The position numbers were made by a program, and so were the translations under genes. The notes beneath the pieces were generated by a model, which was given only the letters and a program-made list of their open reading frames with translations, was not told where the DNA came from and made no database searches. This document shows positions 42,652 through 55,424 of a stretch of DNA of 64,000 nucleotides, piece after piece (position 1 is the first letter of the stretch; every line of letters starts with the position of its first letter). Location: NCBI GenBank assembly GCA_039657365.1, contig CM077581.1:13489501-13553500 (forward strand), written 5' to 3'. Origin of the DNA: Stephania yunnanensis. Taxonomy: Eukaryota; Streptophyta; Magnoliopsida; Ranunculales; Menispermaceae.

Positions 42652-44563
42652 TGCGATGGCCTCAGTCCCCACAAACTGGGTGCCGCTTGGCCTAAACCTA
42701 TGTGGACCCTCGAGTCGGCCCATAAAGTCCAAAATAGGCCTAGTCAGTATCTCTTTCCATTATCATAAGTTATTTGGTGATTTAAAGTTAAATCGTTGTA
42801 ATTTGCAAGTTTCATAGTTTTATAGCGGGGGCAAAACTTCAACAAAATTAAACAATTCGAAGATATATATAGAGTTGGACATCCCTATGGTGTGAAACCC
42901 TATAATGTATAGATAACATGCATATAAATGGTGACAATAAGAGAAAAATCATGAATATACATGTATCGGTGTTGCTCAAATCTCAAAGAGATCCCCAAGT
43001 GTTATAAAAATAATCATACACACACACAACACGACATAAAATGCAAAAACCTACAAGTGAGCAAGAGGAGAAGCTGCTCTAAGAGTCCTCAGAGAAAGTC
43101 ACCAATCATCAGCCCATTGCCCTTGCTCGTTTGTGGATCTCCAATTGTCATCGAAGGAGACAATTCTAATGAGTAAAACTAGTAGAGTTTCAATCACAAT
43201 TTATAAATTTAAATAAATAAGTCTAAGTATCATAGGAGAATTTAAAAGACAAAAAAGTAAATGAAAGGGCATGATAAATGTACTAGAAAGACAACGAGTA
43301 AAGAGTGCTCATGAGTCAAAAGAAGGCATCTAAGTGGTCTAAACCCATCGAGAGCGGGTGCCACTACTCGACTTCCTTGCATCGTGACTCTCCAAGTTGA
43401 CAGGCTCAGTTTGGTGTAGCACGGGGGCATCAATGATGCCCCGATTACCTCACCCACATCTACTACTTATGTTCCAGTACTCGAGGTGACGCCACGTTTG
43501 TCCATCTAGCACAAAACCCAGGAGTACCTTCTTGACACACCCAAGCCTTAGATACTCAATGATATAGAATAGAGTCCCAGTAAATGAGATAATGAGAAAT
43601 AAATTTAAGAAAATGATAAGAATTGGAATTGATCATCTAGCTAGTTTACTTACCTTTGATCAACGTTAACAGACATTCTCGCAACTCGACACTCGTCCCA
43701 ATAAACTCCTTGACACCCGACTCTAGCTAGATAGGTACTTGGTGTCTATTTTGATTGGTTATATACATATTATAGTCATTAAGTTGCATTTAGCATCATT
43801 GCTGCTAATGTAGTTTAATTGTAATCTAACTTGCACATTTGTAATTTTTACACTTTTGTGTTCTTGGTATTTTGCTATTAAGGGTTCTTATTGTGTGAGC
43901 ATTATAACTTGACATATTGGTGCTAAAAAATCCCATTTAGAGACCTAAAAATCATTTTAAGTCAATTAAGGGTTTAATGGCTCCTTTTATTCATTTCAAG
44001 TCATCATTGAGCACTTAACTCGATCAAAAGTGTCCAAACTTATTTAATATTGTTCAACACACTTTATTAATTGTTTCTGAGTGTTATTGAACTATTTAGG
44101 ATTATTAGAAACCATTTTAAGTTGGCTTAAAGCATTAGTTCGCAAAACGGTCCCTTAGGGACTTCAAAATAATTACTTGAAAGTTAGTTTTCCTACAACT
44201 TGAAAATTGACTTAAAAATAAATAAAATTTCCTAAAATTCTCGTGGTTGGTTTGTGAAGTTCAAACACTTGAAAACAAGGTTGTCAAGTAATAAAATTCC
44301 ATTGATATGATCAATAACCAAATTTGGGACTCTAAGTAAAACTTTAAGACCTTATTTGTAAAAGGAAATATCTTTTTGGAAACATGACTTTTTGAAAATT
44401 GAGTTAGACACGCCAAAAAATCACGAAACTCGGCGGACACCTTTACTATGATCCATTGACATATTCTAGAAATTTCGGTTTAATCCCGACTTCATTTGAT
44501 GGCTATAACACTTTAAGTAAAAAATCAGCTCATTAAACGAGTAAATTTCGCCTATTTCAAAAC

Positions 44564-45927
44564 CGTTGGGGCATGTGCCCTAGGTAAATCTATAAACATT
44601 GTTTATCTTATAATTTTAGTTAATAAAAATTGAGGCTTTCATTTGCTATTTTATTATAAGTGATTGCATGTTTACCTTATAGAAAGATCCATGGGTATTT
44701 CTTGAAATATCCTTATTGTCCCTAGTCGATCATTATACCGGGAACTATAATGAATTAAGACTAGTGTGAATCTTGATTGATGCTCATGTGATGATCATGC
44801 GTATAGGGATATGAATCGATATCATAAGTACTTGTTAGCGAACAATGTACTGGACCAACCCGCTATGAGAACACCACATAGGTGTTATTCATGATAAGTA
44901 TATCATTTAGTCCTTCGACTTGAGATTACCATAGACTTCAATATTAGGAGCATAGTTACTTGACACAATCAAACATTGTCTTTAACCGGACTATTATAAA
45001 GATTGTGATTGGTTACCATGTGAATAATATGTGAATGTGTGTAATTAAGATAGAATTTGTCACTCTCGTATGAAGAGAGATATCAGTGGATCCCTCAATA
45101 TGATAGACTGATAATAGCCAAGTCCATGTGAATTGATATGATCAATGTCACTTGGATGCTTTCAGTTTACTTAAAGATCGAGACTAGTACGATTGAATAT
45201 TAAGGGAGACTTTTCATTCCTTATGTTTAGTCAAAGGATATCACACGATAAAAGGATATGATATATGTTATTCATTAGGTTGTATCGATTTTTGATATTT
45301 ATACTACTTAGGTAGTCATAATGCCTAGATAGATACCGCTTATGACTTGTGTACCAAAATAGTTTTAATTCATTGTCAACGTCACATGAACCTATTGGGT
45401 TGCACACAAAGAATGACTTTGTGCAATTTCAATTGGTCCAGAGTAATGAATTTTATATGATAAAATTAATGACATAAAAAGCCCTTACGATTTATTATAT
45501 GACAACTTATTAATAGGGGCATATTTGTAATTTGCTTAAACTACCTAAATATAATAGTTGTATTACGAATATGATTTTAAGTGAGGGCTTATCTACACAA
45601 ATAAATAAAAGAGTGAAACCCTAAAACGAAGTAAGATTTTTGTTTTTGCAAATTTCGAATTCTCTAGATTTTGGGAGAGAAAGAAAAACATTTTCAATCT
45701 CTCTTGAGGCTAGGACTCCAAATTGTGGTCACCATTCGTGTATGGATTTCTGATAGAGGATGGGCACTTGAACGTCTTGAAAATCAAACGATTAGAGAAG
45801 GAAATTATGGAATAAGGCATGATTTATTTTCATAGATCCAGTTTAATAGAACTTATTTTCGATCATGTTGGGGTTCTCAAAATCTGTTTTGAATTTTCCA
45901 TAGCGTATGAACCCCAAAAACCCAATG
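44564..45927 (+). mobile_element. Solo LTR, TGTTGGGGCATG family, copy 2
   Basis: Aligns along its length with 6351-7733 ('gatccatgggtattt', 'ccctagtcgatcattata', 'ggatccctcaatatg'). Terminal bases are altered by transitions (CGTTGG and CCAATG against TGTTGG and CCAACA). A 5-base target duplication AAAAC (44559-44563 and 45928-45932) supports these limits. 1364 bp, plus strand, nested in the Gypsy-3 LTR. Confidence 0.88.
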
Positions 45928-46450
45928 AAAACCCATTTGGAAAATCATTCAGAACTCCTCGAAAAATCACAAAAATCAATGGACGACTTTCCTATACTAT
46001 AAATTTATGATTTGAAAATTTTGGTCCAATTTCTGCATCATTTTTTGCTCACGATGTACTCAAACAAAATTTAGCTCAATCAGGAAATTACATTTTTCCT
46101 ATTTCGAAACTATTTTTGAAAACTATTCAAAATTCATCGGAATCGCTTGAAAATCTTGAGTGAATTGAATTTGTAGTATGTTATTGTTCTTTGCAAATTT
46201 TGGTGACTTTTAGACTAGGGTAGACCCCTAGAAAAGGTCATAAGATTTTGCCAAAATCTACCAAAAACTGTCCTTTTCTTTTAGTTGGCATTTTATCAAA
46301 CACTTGAGATGCAACCTCTTGAACTTAACATTGATTTAATCCACACAAGCTATATCCATAATTAACAAATTCACACTAAAATATGAGTAAAATATCAATC
46401 ATTAGACATCTAGAGTAAAAGGAATCAACACATCAATAATTTAAACTCAT

Positions 46451-46479
46451 TCCATCATCATCATCATCATCATCATCAG
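46451..46479 (+). repeat. (CAT)n microsatellite
   Basis: About nine CAT/ATC triplets in the Gypsy-3 LTR. Confidence 0.92.
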
Positions 46480-47682
46480 CAAGAACACCAAGAACATGAA
46501 ACATGAATTCATCCTAATTCTTACGAACACTACAAAACAACTTGAGATACTCATATAGAAGTAAAAACCCAAGTATAATACCTATATTTACTAATAAATT
46601 TAGTCAATGCATGATTCAACACTAAAAACCCCAAATTGAGACATAAAAGCATTGAGTTTCTTGATAATTTATGGACTCCATTACTTGGTTCTTTCAAGTG
46701 CTTGAAACCACTATATTCTAGATTAAAATCTCACTAAAAGATGGGGAGTAAAACCCTTAAAAATCCAGCTCACTATGAATCAAAGAAAACACCCAACTTT
46801 ATAGTAAAAAATGAGGAATAAAGGTTACCTAGGTTTGATTTCTTCTCGACCTAGCTTAGGACACTTGATTTCTTTACAATCTCTCCTTAATTTCTAAGAA
46901 GTTCACTAAGTTTTACCTTCTCAATAGGGCTGAGTTTTTTTTTGTTTCTTGAGTTGCATGTGAGCTCAAATGAGTTAAGTCCCACTTTTATACTATTTAA
47001 TTTCATCCACAATCACTTCCTAACCCCTATAACATCCAAGACCCTTATTTAGTTCAGCCATGCACTTAATTGGCTAGTTTTGAACTCATCTTGCCTAGTA
47101 GGACACTTTCTAGGATCATCTCAAGTAGGATAAAAGGCCACAATAAATCATTCTCGACTGTAGGCTTATGTAATTTCTTAGTTTTATTTAGATAAGCATA
47201 GGCACATTAACTTAATTAGGTAGTCTATTAATGACTTATCATTGTGTGTTGATCCCATACTAGTTTCTAATTGACTAGCACCTGGTACCTCACGCCTCAA
47301 CACGCATCTCAAGGCGCGTTGGATCCATATTAAGCCTATTGGCATTTTATATGATTTAGTCAAGTTTGTTAATTACTTATCTTAGTAAATCATTACATAA
47401 ATTGGAAATTTGTGCATCTAAGCTATTTCATTCTAAATAACCTCGTACCCGCATTACACACATATCGAGGAGACATTTCACGCATTTCGATGGAACTAGA
47501 CCAATAATTTATTGAAACTTGAAATTTCTTGAGTATAAAATAGATATTAGATACACCATACATAAATAATATACCTCATTGTCGACTCCCGAGGATTGAC
47601 CATGCTCGACACATAAGATCGGGCCCATGTCATTATCCTGAGATTAACAAGTAGCACGAGTTAGAATTATTCGACCATTACA

Positions 47683-47822
47683 ATCTTCCAACCTAATTAT
47701 AACTTCATCTTTGAAACTCAATAAACTTAAGTTAAGACTTACTGGAATATAGAATAGGTATGAGAAGTGCTTGCGCATGTAGGACTCTAGTTCCCAAGTC
47801 AGCTCTTCGTCATCATGATGTT
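47683..47822 (-). pseudogene. pol: Gypsy-3 chromodomain, C-terminal part
   Basis: Minus-strand frame: 'HHDDEELTWELESYMRKHF', then 'LFYI' and the closing 'FKDEVIIRLEDCNG'. The pattern W-x-x-H-x-x-E-E-x-T-W-E is the end of a chromodomain, which tethers integrase to histone marks. It is cut at 47822 by Gypsy-2; the other half lies at 57953-58240. The apparent N-terminal extension of the open frame (to 47883) is Gypsy-2 LTR sequence. Confidence 0.88.
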
Positions 47823-50412
47823 TGTGGCGGCCCTGCCGCCCTGGGGTGGCGTGTCTCCATGTACTCCTTGTCAGTTGGCCCAACTATACGTGTTCGACAC
47901 ATGCCCGTCCTCTTCTTGTCTCGCAAATCTTGTCCACGCGTGTATGATCAAATTAATTAGTATATTATCTTTATTTTCTTAACGTATTCTTTGTGGGTAT
48001 TCAATTATTTCAACTGTTACTTAATTTGTAATTTATTTTAATGCTTAACCATACTAGTAGGTTGTTTCTTACAAGTTAACATAAATCAACGGAAACCTTA
48101 ATTGATACGATGAGTATAAGTAATTTAACATGGTAAACATTATTCAAAAGAGTAAATCTTACTGTGGCAAACCCTGTAAAGTACTTTGTATATAAGCGAC
48201 AATACCACAGATAAGGTATATATACATGTAGTCTCCCAATACCCAAAATACCCAAAATCTAAAAAATAAACACATACAAGTAGGTCCTCGACAATGGACA
48301 ATCAGATGTAGTCGTATAGGATCCCCTTGCCCCTACTGGTACTAAGATCTACACTCAATCATCACAAAAAGACTGATGACAAGTCCAGTAAGTAAAATCC
48401 CATGGAACTCCTATGAGCATTCCTATAATAAAGTAAAGGAAATGCAAGGAATATTGTCAAGTAAACATGCATAATATAAAAAAAGACAACTGTAAATGGC
48501 TCATTGCATGAATAGATAACAGACAAGTTAACAAATGTGTGTGCTCGCTCTAGATGGACTAGACTATACTTCGGGTCACTAAGTTTCCACCAGTGGTCAT
48601 GCCCAACTGGCCCGACACTTGGTCCCTCGCGGTGCTGGCCAAATTCGCTAAGTCTCCAACACATGCACCAAGGGCAAGCTCAGGTCGCCATTCACTGAGG
48701 GCTGGGTCACACATGCTACAGTTCAGTGTATCATGGGCACACAACTAGGAAATTCGGGGGAGTACCTCAACTTACACCCAAGTAACGAAATAGAGTAATG
48801 AAAAATAAGGAATGATAAAAATGAAATGTAAAAATAGAATCAAATATTCAGAGTCTTTTAGTTGGGTTTTACAAATCTCACACCGCTATTTGACCTCCCT
48901 GGACTCCTGTATCTGACCCGACAACCTCCTGGTACCAAGCTACAGTTTCCCCAAGACCCTAAAGTCAAATTAGTATAGTTTTAGGTTATGCCCTAGTGTT
49001 TAGCCATGTATTAGGTGAGAAATCACCAAAAAGCCCCTTAAAATCCATTTGATCAACAGTTAGCGTAGTAAGGGACATGTGTAACACGCTATCTGATGGT
49101 AGTGCGCTAAGGGAACTATGTAGCGCGCTACTGTTCTTCAGGACGAATGACAGTTAGCAACCTAAAACGATTAGCGTGCTAACCGTTCCAGGTAGCGTAC
49201 TTCGGTCCTCCGTGACAAAATTCTCAAGTTGAGAATTCTGTCCTAACCTCACAATTAGCTACCTCATTGGTTTATACACACTTCCTATACACAATTATCT
49301 TCAAAACAACAATTAAAACATCCCAGAACATCAATTTAACCTAAGTTCCTACAAATTCATGCATTCACCAAAACTTCTCGATTTCATCAAAATCATCAAA
49401 TCTAGCTAAACTAGTGATAAATTCTCTACACATGCGATCTAATAACATGTAATTTCTCAATTTTCCATAAAAAATCAGAGACCTAATTACCAAACCCGAA
49501 TTTTACTAAAACATAGCAAAAATTGGTTTATTGGAAAGTGTAGAAGATAAGGAAAATGATTACCTAGGTTTAAGCTCTTGATTTGGTATCTAATGTATTG
49601 ATTTTCTAGCTTGAATCTTCTCTTCTTCATCGTTTTCCCAGAATTGCATGTGTAGAGGAAGTGGTTTGATCACCAATTCCACTAACTTCTATATATAGAG
49701 AGTTGATTCAGATCAAGTGTGCATACGAGTCTCGAGGATTATCTTATGGTTTATAAGCATGCTGTTCTACACCTCCTGATGAATCCAATAGCACACCCCC
49801 TTCCTAGAGTAACTCAAAGCGATAATCTAGATGTCCATATCGAGGTCCCTTTTTACTCCATGCAACTATATGATTGTTTATTCCATTAATGTCACATTGC
49901 CTTAAGCCTTTTTAAAACCATATGGTTAGTATTATATTTATCAAATTTAACCAACTCATGGTCCCACTAACCTTCGGCTATCGGATACTCGGTGCCCTGC
50001 ATCTCAACACACATTTCAAGGCGCGCCATAGCCTATTGTTTCAATTTAATTTTATTAGCCTATGGTTACATTATCCATTTCAATTTGATTTCATAATCAT
50101 ATTTCATGAATTTGTCGAGTTTCTCCAGTGTACTTGTACTTAGCCTTTTGATACCCGCATTGACATGCACTTCGAGGCAACTACCTGTAACACAACCTCA
50201 CATGATAACGTTATTCAACATATACACATGCAATGTATTTAACAAATAATTTAATATATTGCATCACAAATAAGTAGTCGAACACATAATCAACTAATAT
50301 ACCTAGGCCGACTTGTGACCTAGTCTACCCACTACGTCCATGTGCATCTGAGTTGGCGTCCATGTCTGCATTTATGATATAAATAACGACATTGATAAAA
50401 TGGGCCATTATA
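47823..50412 (-). mobile_element. Gypsy-2 3' LTR
   Basis: Aligns throughout with 55425-57952 ('caagtaggtcctcgacaa', 'gcaaggaatattgtcaagta', 'ctaggtttaagctcttgat'). The minus-strand start is mutated (TATAATGGCCC where the 5' LTR has TGTAACAGCCC). It contains a cluster of TAGCGCGCTA-like palindromes at 49060-49200. Confidence 0.93.
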
Positions 50413-50425
50413 GTTCTTCCCAACT
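50413..50425 (-). other. Gypsy-2 polypurine tract
   Basis: Minus strand 'agttgggaagaac' next to the 3' LTR. Confidence 0.75.
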
Positions 50426-50489
50426 AAATAAAATCTCATCCCAACATTTAACTTTAACATAATCATCGCACCAGGAAATAGTTGAGGGA

Positions 50490-51074
50490 TCACTCTCTCA
50501 TCGTCGACTCGAGCTCCTGAGTGAGTCCTTTTGTCCTATGATGCTTCCAACGAACTAGGACCTTAGAGAGCTCCCTGTTCTTGAGAATCTGAACTTTGCG
50601 GTTGATGATCTCTATCGCCCTATCCTCGTAAGTCATGTCAAGCTGAACCTTAATCTGCCTCAAGTCAATCATCGATCTCAGCCCTAGCCTAGCTAGTCTC
50701 AACATTAAAATATCAAATGTCAAATTAACCCCAGCTAACTCAGCAGGTAACTCTAGGCGATACGCAACACTGCCCACTTGTTGTGCAATCATGTATGGCC
50801 CAATGAATCTCGGCGCTTGTTTCCCTTTAATACCATATATCTGCTTACGTTTCTAAGGGGACATGTTGCCTTCCTCATAGCTCGGTCCCCCGTGATATCG
50901 ATCCACATATTTCTTCTGTCTATCCTGTGCGGCTCGTAACCTCTGATGAATCTGTCTGATCTTCTCTGTACGATTAACAACTATCTTAGGCCCCACTGTC
51001 ACTGTATCTTCTTGTTCCGCCCAACACGCAGGTGATCTACAAGGCCTCCCATATAGTGCCTCAAACGGTGGCAT
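50490..51074 (-). pseudogene. pol: Gypsy-2 chromodomain and integrase C-terminus
   Basis: Two overlapping frames. The upstream frame (51074 downwards) reads 'MPPFEALYGRPCRSPACW', then 'RQKKYVDRYHGGPSYEEGN', the end of the integrase core and the DNA-binding tail. After a shift near 50800 comes 'SVAYRLELPAELAGVNLTF', the conserved GPF/Y-type tail, then 'YEDRAIEIINRKVQILKNRE' and 'SKVLVRWKHHRTKGLTQELE', the chromodomain. In it the second aromatic (the W of the usual T-W-E-L-E) is glutamine, so the methyl-lysine cage would be damaged. Confidence 0.88.
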
Positions 51075-51800
51075 GACAATGCTCGCCTTATAGCTATTAT
51101 TGTATGCAAACTCACATAAAGGTAGATAATCCTCCTAAGAACCCCCAAACTGCAATACGCAAGCTCTGAACATATCCTCCAAGATCTGTATCAGTCGCTC
51201 TGATAGTCCATTGGTCTAAGGATGGTAAGTTGTACTAAACTGCAACCTAGTGCCAAACTGCTCCTACATAGCCTTCCATAGTCTCGAAGTCAATCTGGGA
51301 TCTCTGTTTGACACAACGAAAATCGACATCCCATGTAGTCTAATAACCTTCTGGTCGAACAATATGCTTAGTTGGGGAAACATGTATCTCATAGAAATCA
51401 AAATGAAATGAGCCGATTTCGTCAGTTTATCAATCACCATCCAAACTACATCATGACGCCTTGAGGTTTGCGGTAGTCTACTAACAAAATCTATGGTGAT
51501 ATGTTCCTGTTTCTACTGTGGAATGGGCAACGGCTGTAACAATCCACCATATCTCTTGTGCTCAGCCTTCACCTGGTGGCAAATGCAACAACTCCTGATG
51601 TACGTGCCTATATTAGCCTTCATCTCTGGCCACCAAAATAGTCGCCTCAAATCATGGTACATCTTGGTTCGACCATGATTAACTATGTAGCGAGACCGGT
51701 GTGCATCCTCAAGAATCTCGTCCCATAACTCTTGATTTGTAGGTATCTAAAATCTCCCTCGATGTCTCAAACACCGATCTGTGGTTTCTGCCCAATCAGT
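51075..51800 (-). pseudogene. pol: Gypsy-2 integrase core, decayed
   Basis: Region between the RNase H linker and the integrase tail. No long frame survives, but the minus strand shows, in pieces, the zinc head and linker around 51545-51640 (a stretch matching 'WPEMKANIGTYIRSCCICHQ'-like residues, with a CX2C pair), the first catalytic aspartate region near 51480-51500, and the 'GLSERLIQILEDMFRACVLQ'-like third block near 51140-51200. Reading these blocks requires crossing many stops, so individual residues are uncertain. Confidence 0.65.
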
Positions 51801-52480
51801 GCACTCTAGATCCCAAGCCAAACCACTGATCCGCTCACAAAGCCATCAGCCTTTTGACACTTGATAAGCCTCTTAATCGATATGGCCAGAACCCTTATCT
51901 GACTACAAATGTGCTGTTAATCCATAATAAACACCTCTGTCATGCACATAACTGATGTCGTCTGTAAAAAAAGCATGCTCGTGTGTCACAGGTCATAGAG
52001 GAGCCTGACTGTCAATCCTGTTCTTGCTTAACGCGTCCGCTACGATGTTTGCTTTTCCCACGGTGATACTCAATAGCAAAGTTGTAGTCTTTCAACAGCT
52101 CAAGCCATCTCATCTGGCGCATCTTTAGATCCCTATGAGTGAAGATTTAATGTAAACTCTGGTGATCGATATACAATATAAACCTCTCTCCATAGAGATA
52201 ATGCCTATAAACCTTCATTGCAAAGACGACTGCTGCTAGCTCCAGGTCTTGCATAGGATAATTTCCCTCATGAGGTATCAACTGCCTGGAGTGATAGTTA
52301 ACTGATCTACCCTCCTACATCAACACACATCCTAGTCCAATGCTTGACGCATCTGTATATATTGTCAAAGTCTTGCCCTACTTCGGCAATGTCAATACCG
52401 GCGTGGAAATCAACTTTCTCTTCAGTTCATAGAAAGCCTGCTCACACTCCTCTGACCAATCAAACCTAACATCTTTCTTG
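51801..52480 (-). pseudogene. pol: Gypsy-2 RNase H
   Basis: Across stops the minus strand reads 'TLTIYTDASSIGLG' (catalytic aspartate in TDAS), 'SRQLIPHEGNYPMQDLELAA' (catalytic glutamate in LELA), 'VVFAMKVYRHYLYGERF', 'YIDHQSL' (catalytic aspartate) and 'MRQMRWLELLKDYNFAIEYH'. All are standard Gypsy RNase H landmarks in the right order. Four or more stops break the frame. A decayed linker to integrase fills 51801-52000. Confidence 0.8.
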
Positions 52481-53304
52481 GTCAGTCTCGTCATCGGTGC
52501 TGCAATCGAAGAAAAATCCTGCATAAATCGTCGGTAGTATCCTGCAAGTCTGAGAAAACTCCGTATATTGGCAATAGACTCAAACGTCCTCTAGTCAATG
52601 ATAGCTTGAATCTTCTCTAAAACCACAAAGACACCATGGTCACTAATGACATGTCCCAAAAATCTTACTGCACTCAGCTAGAAGGTACACTTATTAAACT
52701 TGGCGTATAATCTGTGCTATTTTAGTGTTGCCAAAACTGCCCTAAGATGTTCTTCGTGATCCTCACGAGTCCTGCTGTAGATCAAAATGTCGTCGATGAA
52801 GACTATGACAAATCTGTTTAGATATGGTCTCAAGCCCCTGTGCATCAAATTCATGAAAATCACTGGGGCATTAATCAGCCCAAACGACATGACTGTGAAC
52901 TCGAATAGCCCGCATCTCTTGTTGAAAGGGGTCTTCTGGATATCCTCCTCTCGAATCCTCAACTAACATGTATGAAGGTCAATCTTCGAGAAGAATCGGG
53001 CATCCGCCAACTGATTGAATAGATCATCTATCCTAGGAAGTGGGAAACAGTTCCTAACTGTCACCTGATTCAGCTTCCTATAGTCTATGCACATCCTTAT
53101 CGAACCATTATTTTTCTTCACAAACAACACTGGAGCTCCCCAAGGTGCCATATTAGGGTGAATAAAACCCTTCTCCAATAACTCACCCAACAATTGTCTA
53201 ACCTCCTCCAGCTCCGATGATGACATCCTATACGGTCTACTGGCGATCGGCTGTGTCCCTAATATCAATTCAATGATAAACTCAACAGCTCGTGGCGGTA
53301 GCAA
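52481..53304 (-). pseudogene. pol: Gypsy-2 reverse transcriptase
   Basis: Best-kept part of Gypsy-2. N-terminal frame (53304-52963): 'RPYRMSSSELEEVRQLLGEL', 'GFIHPNMAPWGAPVLFVKKN', 'SIRMCIDYRKLNQVTVRN', 'PLPRIDDLFNQL', and 'FFSKIDLHTC' with the first catalytic aspartate. A stop follows at the next codon, then the frame goes on (52962-52717): 'LRIREEDIQKTPF', 'VMSFGLINAP', and 'IVFIDDILIYS' with the catalytic FIDD box. The thumb to 'LTKKDV' continues to about 52480 across stops. The catalytic residues are kept. Confidence 0.92.
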
Positions 53305-53900
53305 TCATGTTAGGTCATCTGAAAATACATTAATAAAATCTCTAACAATTGATACGTCCTCAATCATGACCTTCGCCCTAACCTCCAGCTCAACAATCGC
53401 TGCAAACTCCTCCATCTTCTGCGGTGTAGCTAGTCGACCTCTAGTGATAGGTAAATCAGTCACGGATCCAACTAGTGAGAACTATGATATCCCATGAATA
53501 TGAAACTCTATCCTCTTACCATAACAATCTATCCGTGCATGATAGGGTGATAACCAATCCATCCCGAGAAGCACGTCAAACTCTAAATACTCTAATACTC
53601 GAAGATCAGCTGGTAACTAATGTCCCTCAACCTCTATCATTACGTCTCTACATATATGATTAAGGTATATCTTATCCTCAGCAGCATACTAAGGACAAGG
53701 CGCATGTCTAGTGTCTGTGTATCTAACCCTAACTCTCCAAAAACACGTCCAGCAATAAACAACGATGTACTACCAGAGTCAAACATATCATGCATAGGTC
53801 GACAAAAAATATACAGCGTACCCTCAACGAGTTGTCTAGTCGCTCTGCTATCTGGCTATGTTACCGTATGAGCTTTTTCTCTAGCCTGCCCCAGCCCTCA
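53305..53900 (-). pseudogene. pol: Gypsy-2 protease region
   Basis: Between RT and gag, in many short frames. On the minus strand near 53760-53790 'DSGSTSLFIAGRVF' carries the aspartic protease motif DSG[ST]; further on, at about 53540-53600, 'EFDVLLGMDWL'-like residues (conserved chromovirus protease end) are present with changes. The plus-strand ORFs here are shadows. Confidence 0.7.
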
Positions 53901-55200
53901 ACATGGTGTCAGTGGTGTCTTGCAGTCGACCCTCAAGTGTCCCCTCGGACCACACCTATCATGTCCCCTCTGATCTTGGACCTTGACTATGGTCTCTCTG
54001 ACCCCTATCATGTCCCCTCTGATCTCGACTCTGACAGTACATCTGTGGCTGTGGCCTATGCTGATCTACCGATGCCGATGTGATGGCATAAACTGGCTAT
54101 CTCTCTTTATATTGGAACTGACTGCCCTAATGATTACCCCCGTGGCCCTTGTCCTGTCTGTCATCCCTCCGGCCTCTATCCAGATGATCCCTCTATCTCT
54201 TCGACCTCTGGTTCAGTCGAGAATCTTGCCATGTCTGTACCTCAGTACCAGTCATACGCCTGCCATCTCTCTGCATCAGATATGTCTCATGTGCCACCGC
54301 TTGTCAAATACATCCTGTAGAGTCAGTGCCCCAGAGGATATCACTGCTGAAGCAATCCTGTCATCAATTCCTATGGTGAAAAAATAGATCTGCAGACGCT
54401 CCCTCCCAGCTACGTCCATCGAAAATTGGAGTAGGTACCATAATCTCTCCATATATTGCATCAATGTCTGGTTACCCTGTTTCAGGGTCAAAAACTCCTC
54501 CCGCAGTCTCACTTTCACCTTCATAGGTATGTACTGATAAGAGAATAGCTCCTTGAACTCAACCCATGTTGTCAGCTCTAGATGGGTGTCTTGATATGTG
54601 GTCCACCATACTGCGGTGTGACCTCTCAGGCATGCTCCCGACAGTTAAGCCTGAATACTCTCATATTTCCTTATCAGCTTATGGAACCGCTGATGAGATA
54701 CAATCCACTTCCCCACTGCCTTGCCATAAAAGAAGCTTGGCTGAAACTTCAGAAACTCCCTCAACATCTTTGCCTATGGAGCCAAGATGAATCCCGATGT
54801 ATAGTAGTAGTAGTGGTAGTAGTCGTTTGATCCGTAGTCATGGGTGGAGGCGTAAGAGTCGGCATCTCTAAGGGAATGATAACTGCGATGACTCTCTCTA
54901 TCTGTGTATCCATTACTACTCTCTCAACTGGTGTCTAGGGAGCAACCGGGGCGACGGTTGTCCCCGTAGGTATCGTAACTGCTACTCGCTCTCTGGGTGT
55001 ACCAACTGTTATAGCAAGGGCCGTCAGTGCAACGTTCTGATCTCGTAGCAACCGTAACACCTCAACCATCTATATCTCCTAAGCCGAGAGTCGATCCTCC
55101 ATACTAGGTGCAATAGGGGAATCTCTAGCTGTACCACTAGGCTGACTAGTCTCTTGAGGCGTCGTCGACTGTCCGTCTATGATCTGCATCGAGAAGCGTG
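53901..55200 (-). pseudogene. gag: Gypsy-2 gag
   Basis: Capsid frame 54524-54276: 'REEFLTLKQGNQTLMQYMER', 'LWYLLQFSMDV', 'GIDDRIASAVISSGALTLQD', the second half of a Gypsy gag capsid. The first half (54540-54790) is recognisable only in pieces. Following the capsid, 53930-54050 has a duplicated segment ('cctatcatgtcccctctgatct' style, two copies) within the basic arginine-rich tail that usually precedes the zinc knuckle; the knuckle itself is not intact. A GTA/TAC triplet run is at 54797-54825, and the N-terminus lies near 55190, about 230 bases inside the primer site. Confidence 0.78.
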
Positions 55201-55410
55201 CTCCAAATCAGTGTTGGTGTATATACGTATATCATATATATAATGAAACTATAACACGCATATAGACTCTAACTCTAACTCTAACTCTACCCGCCTCACT
55301 CCACTTCCCAACTAAAGTTATAAGGCATAACATAGGGTTTCCACAACTAGGGTTTATTTATTAAGTCTTATGCTCTTTCATTTTAAATTTCCAAGTTCCT
55401 AGAACTCTTT

Positions 55411-55424
55411 GCTCTGATTCCAAT
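55411..55424 (-). other. Gypsy-2 primer binding site
   Basis: Minus strand TTGGAATCAGAGC, one change from the initiator-Met type TTGGTATCAGAGC, adjacent to the 5' LTR. Confidence 0.88.

Larger units (their letters stand above)
42652..47682 (-). mobile_element. Gypsy-3 3' LTR
   Basis: On the minus strand it starts TGTAATGGTCGAATAATTC right after the chromodomain and polypurine-like tract (47683-47700) and extends leftwards. Layout is like that of the Gypsy-2 LTRs: an 'acctaggt' block near 46830, long AT-rich middle, and an end near 42652 ('tgcgatggcctcagtcccc') comparable with 'tgtggcggccctgccgcc' at 47823. A solo LTR (44564-45927) sits inside it. Without this it is about 3.6 kb, longer than other LTRs here, so a further unrecognised insertion or a wrong left limit is possible. 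43000-43500 holds no gene. Confidence 0.65.

Noticed and set aside
55263..55292. Repeated CTCTAA units resembling plant telomere repeat
   Set aside because: The unit is not CCCTAAA, there are only about four copies, and they lie in the Gypsy-2 leader.
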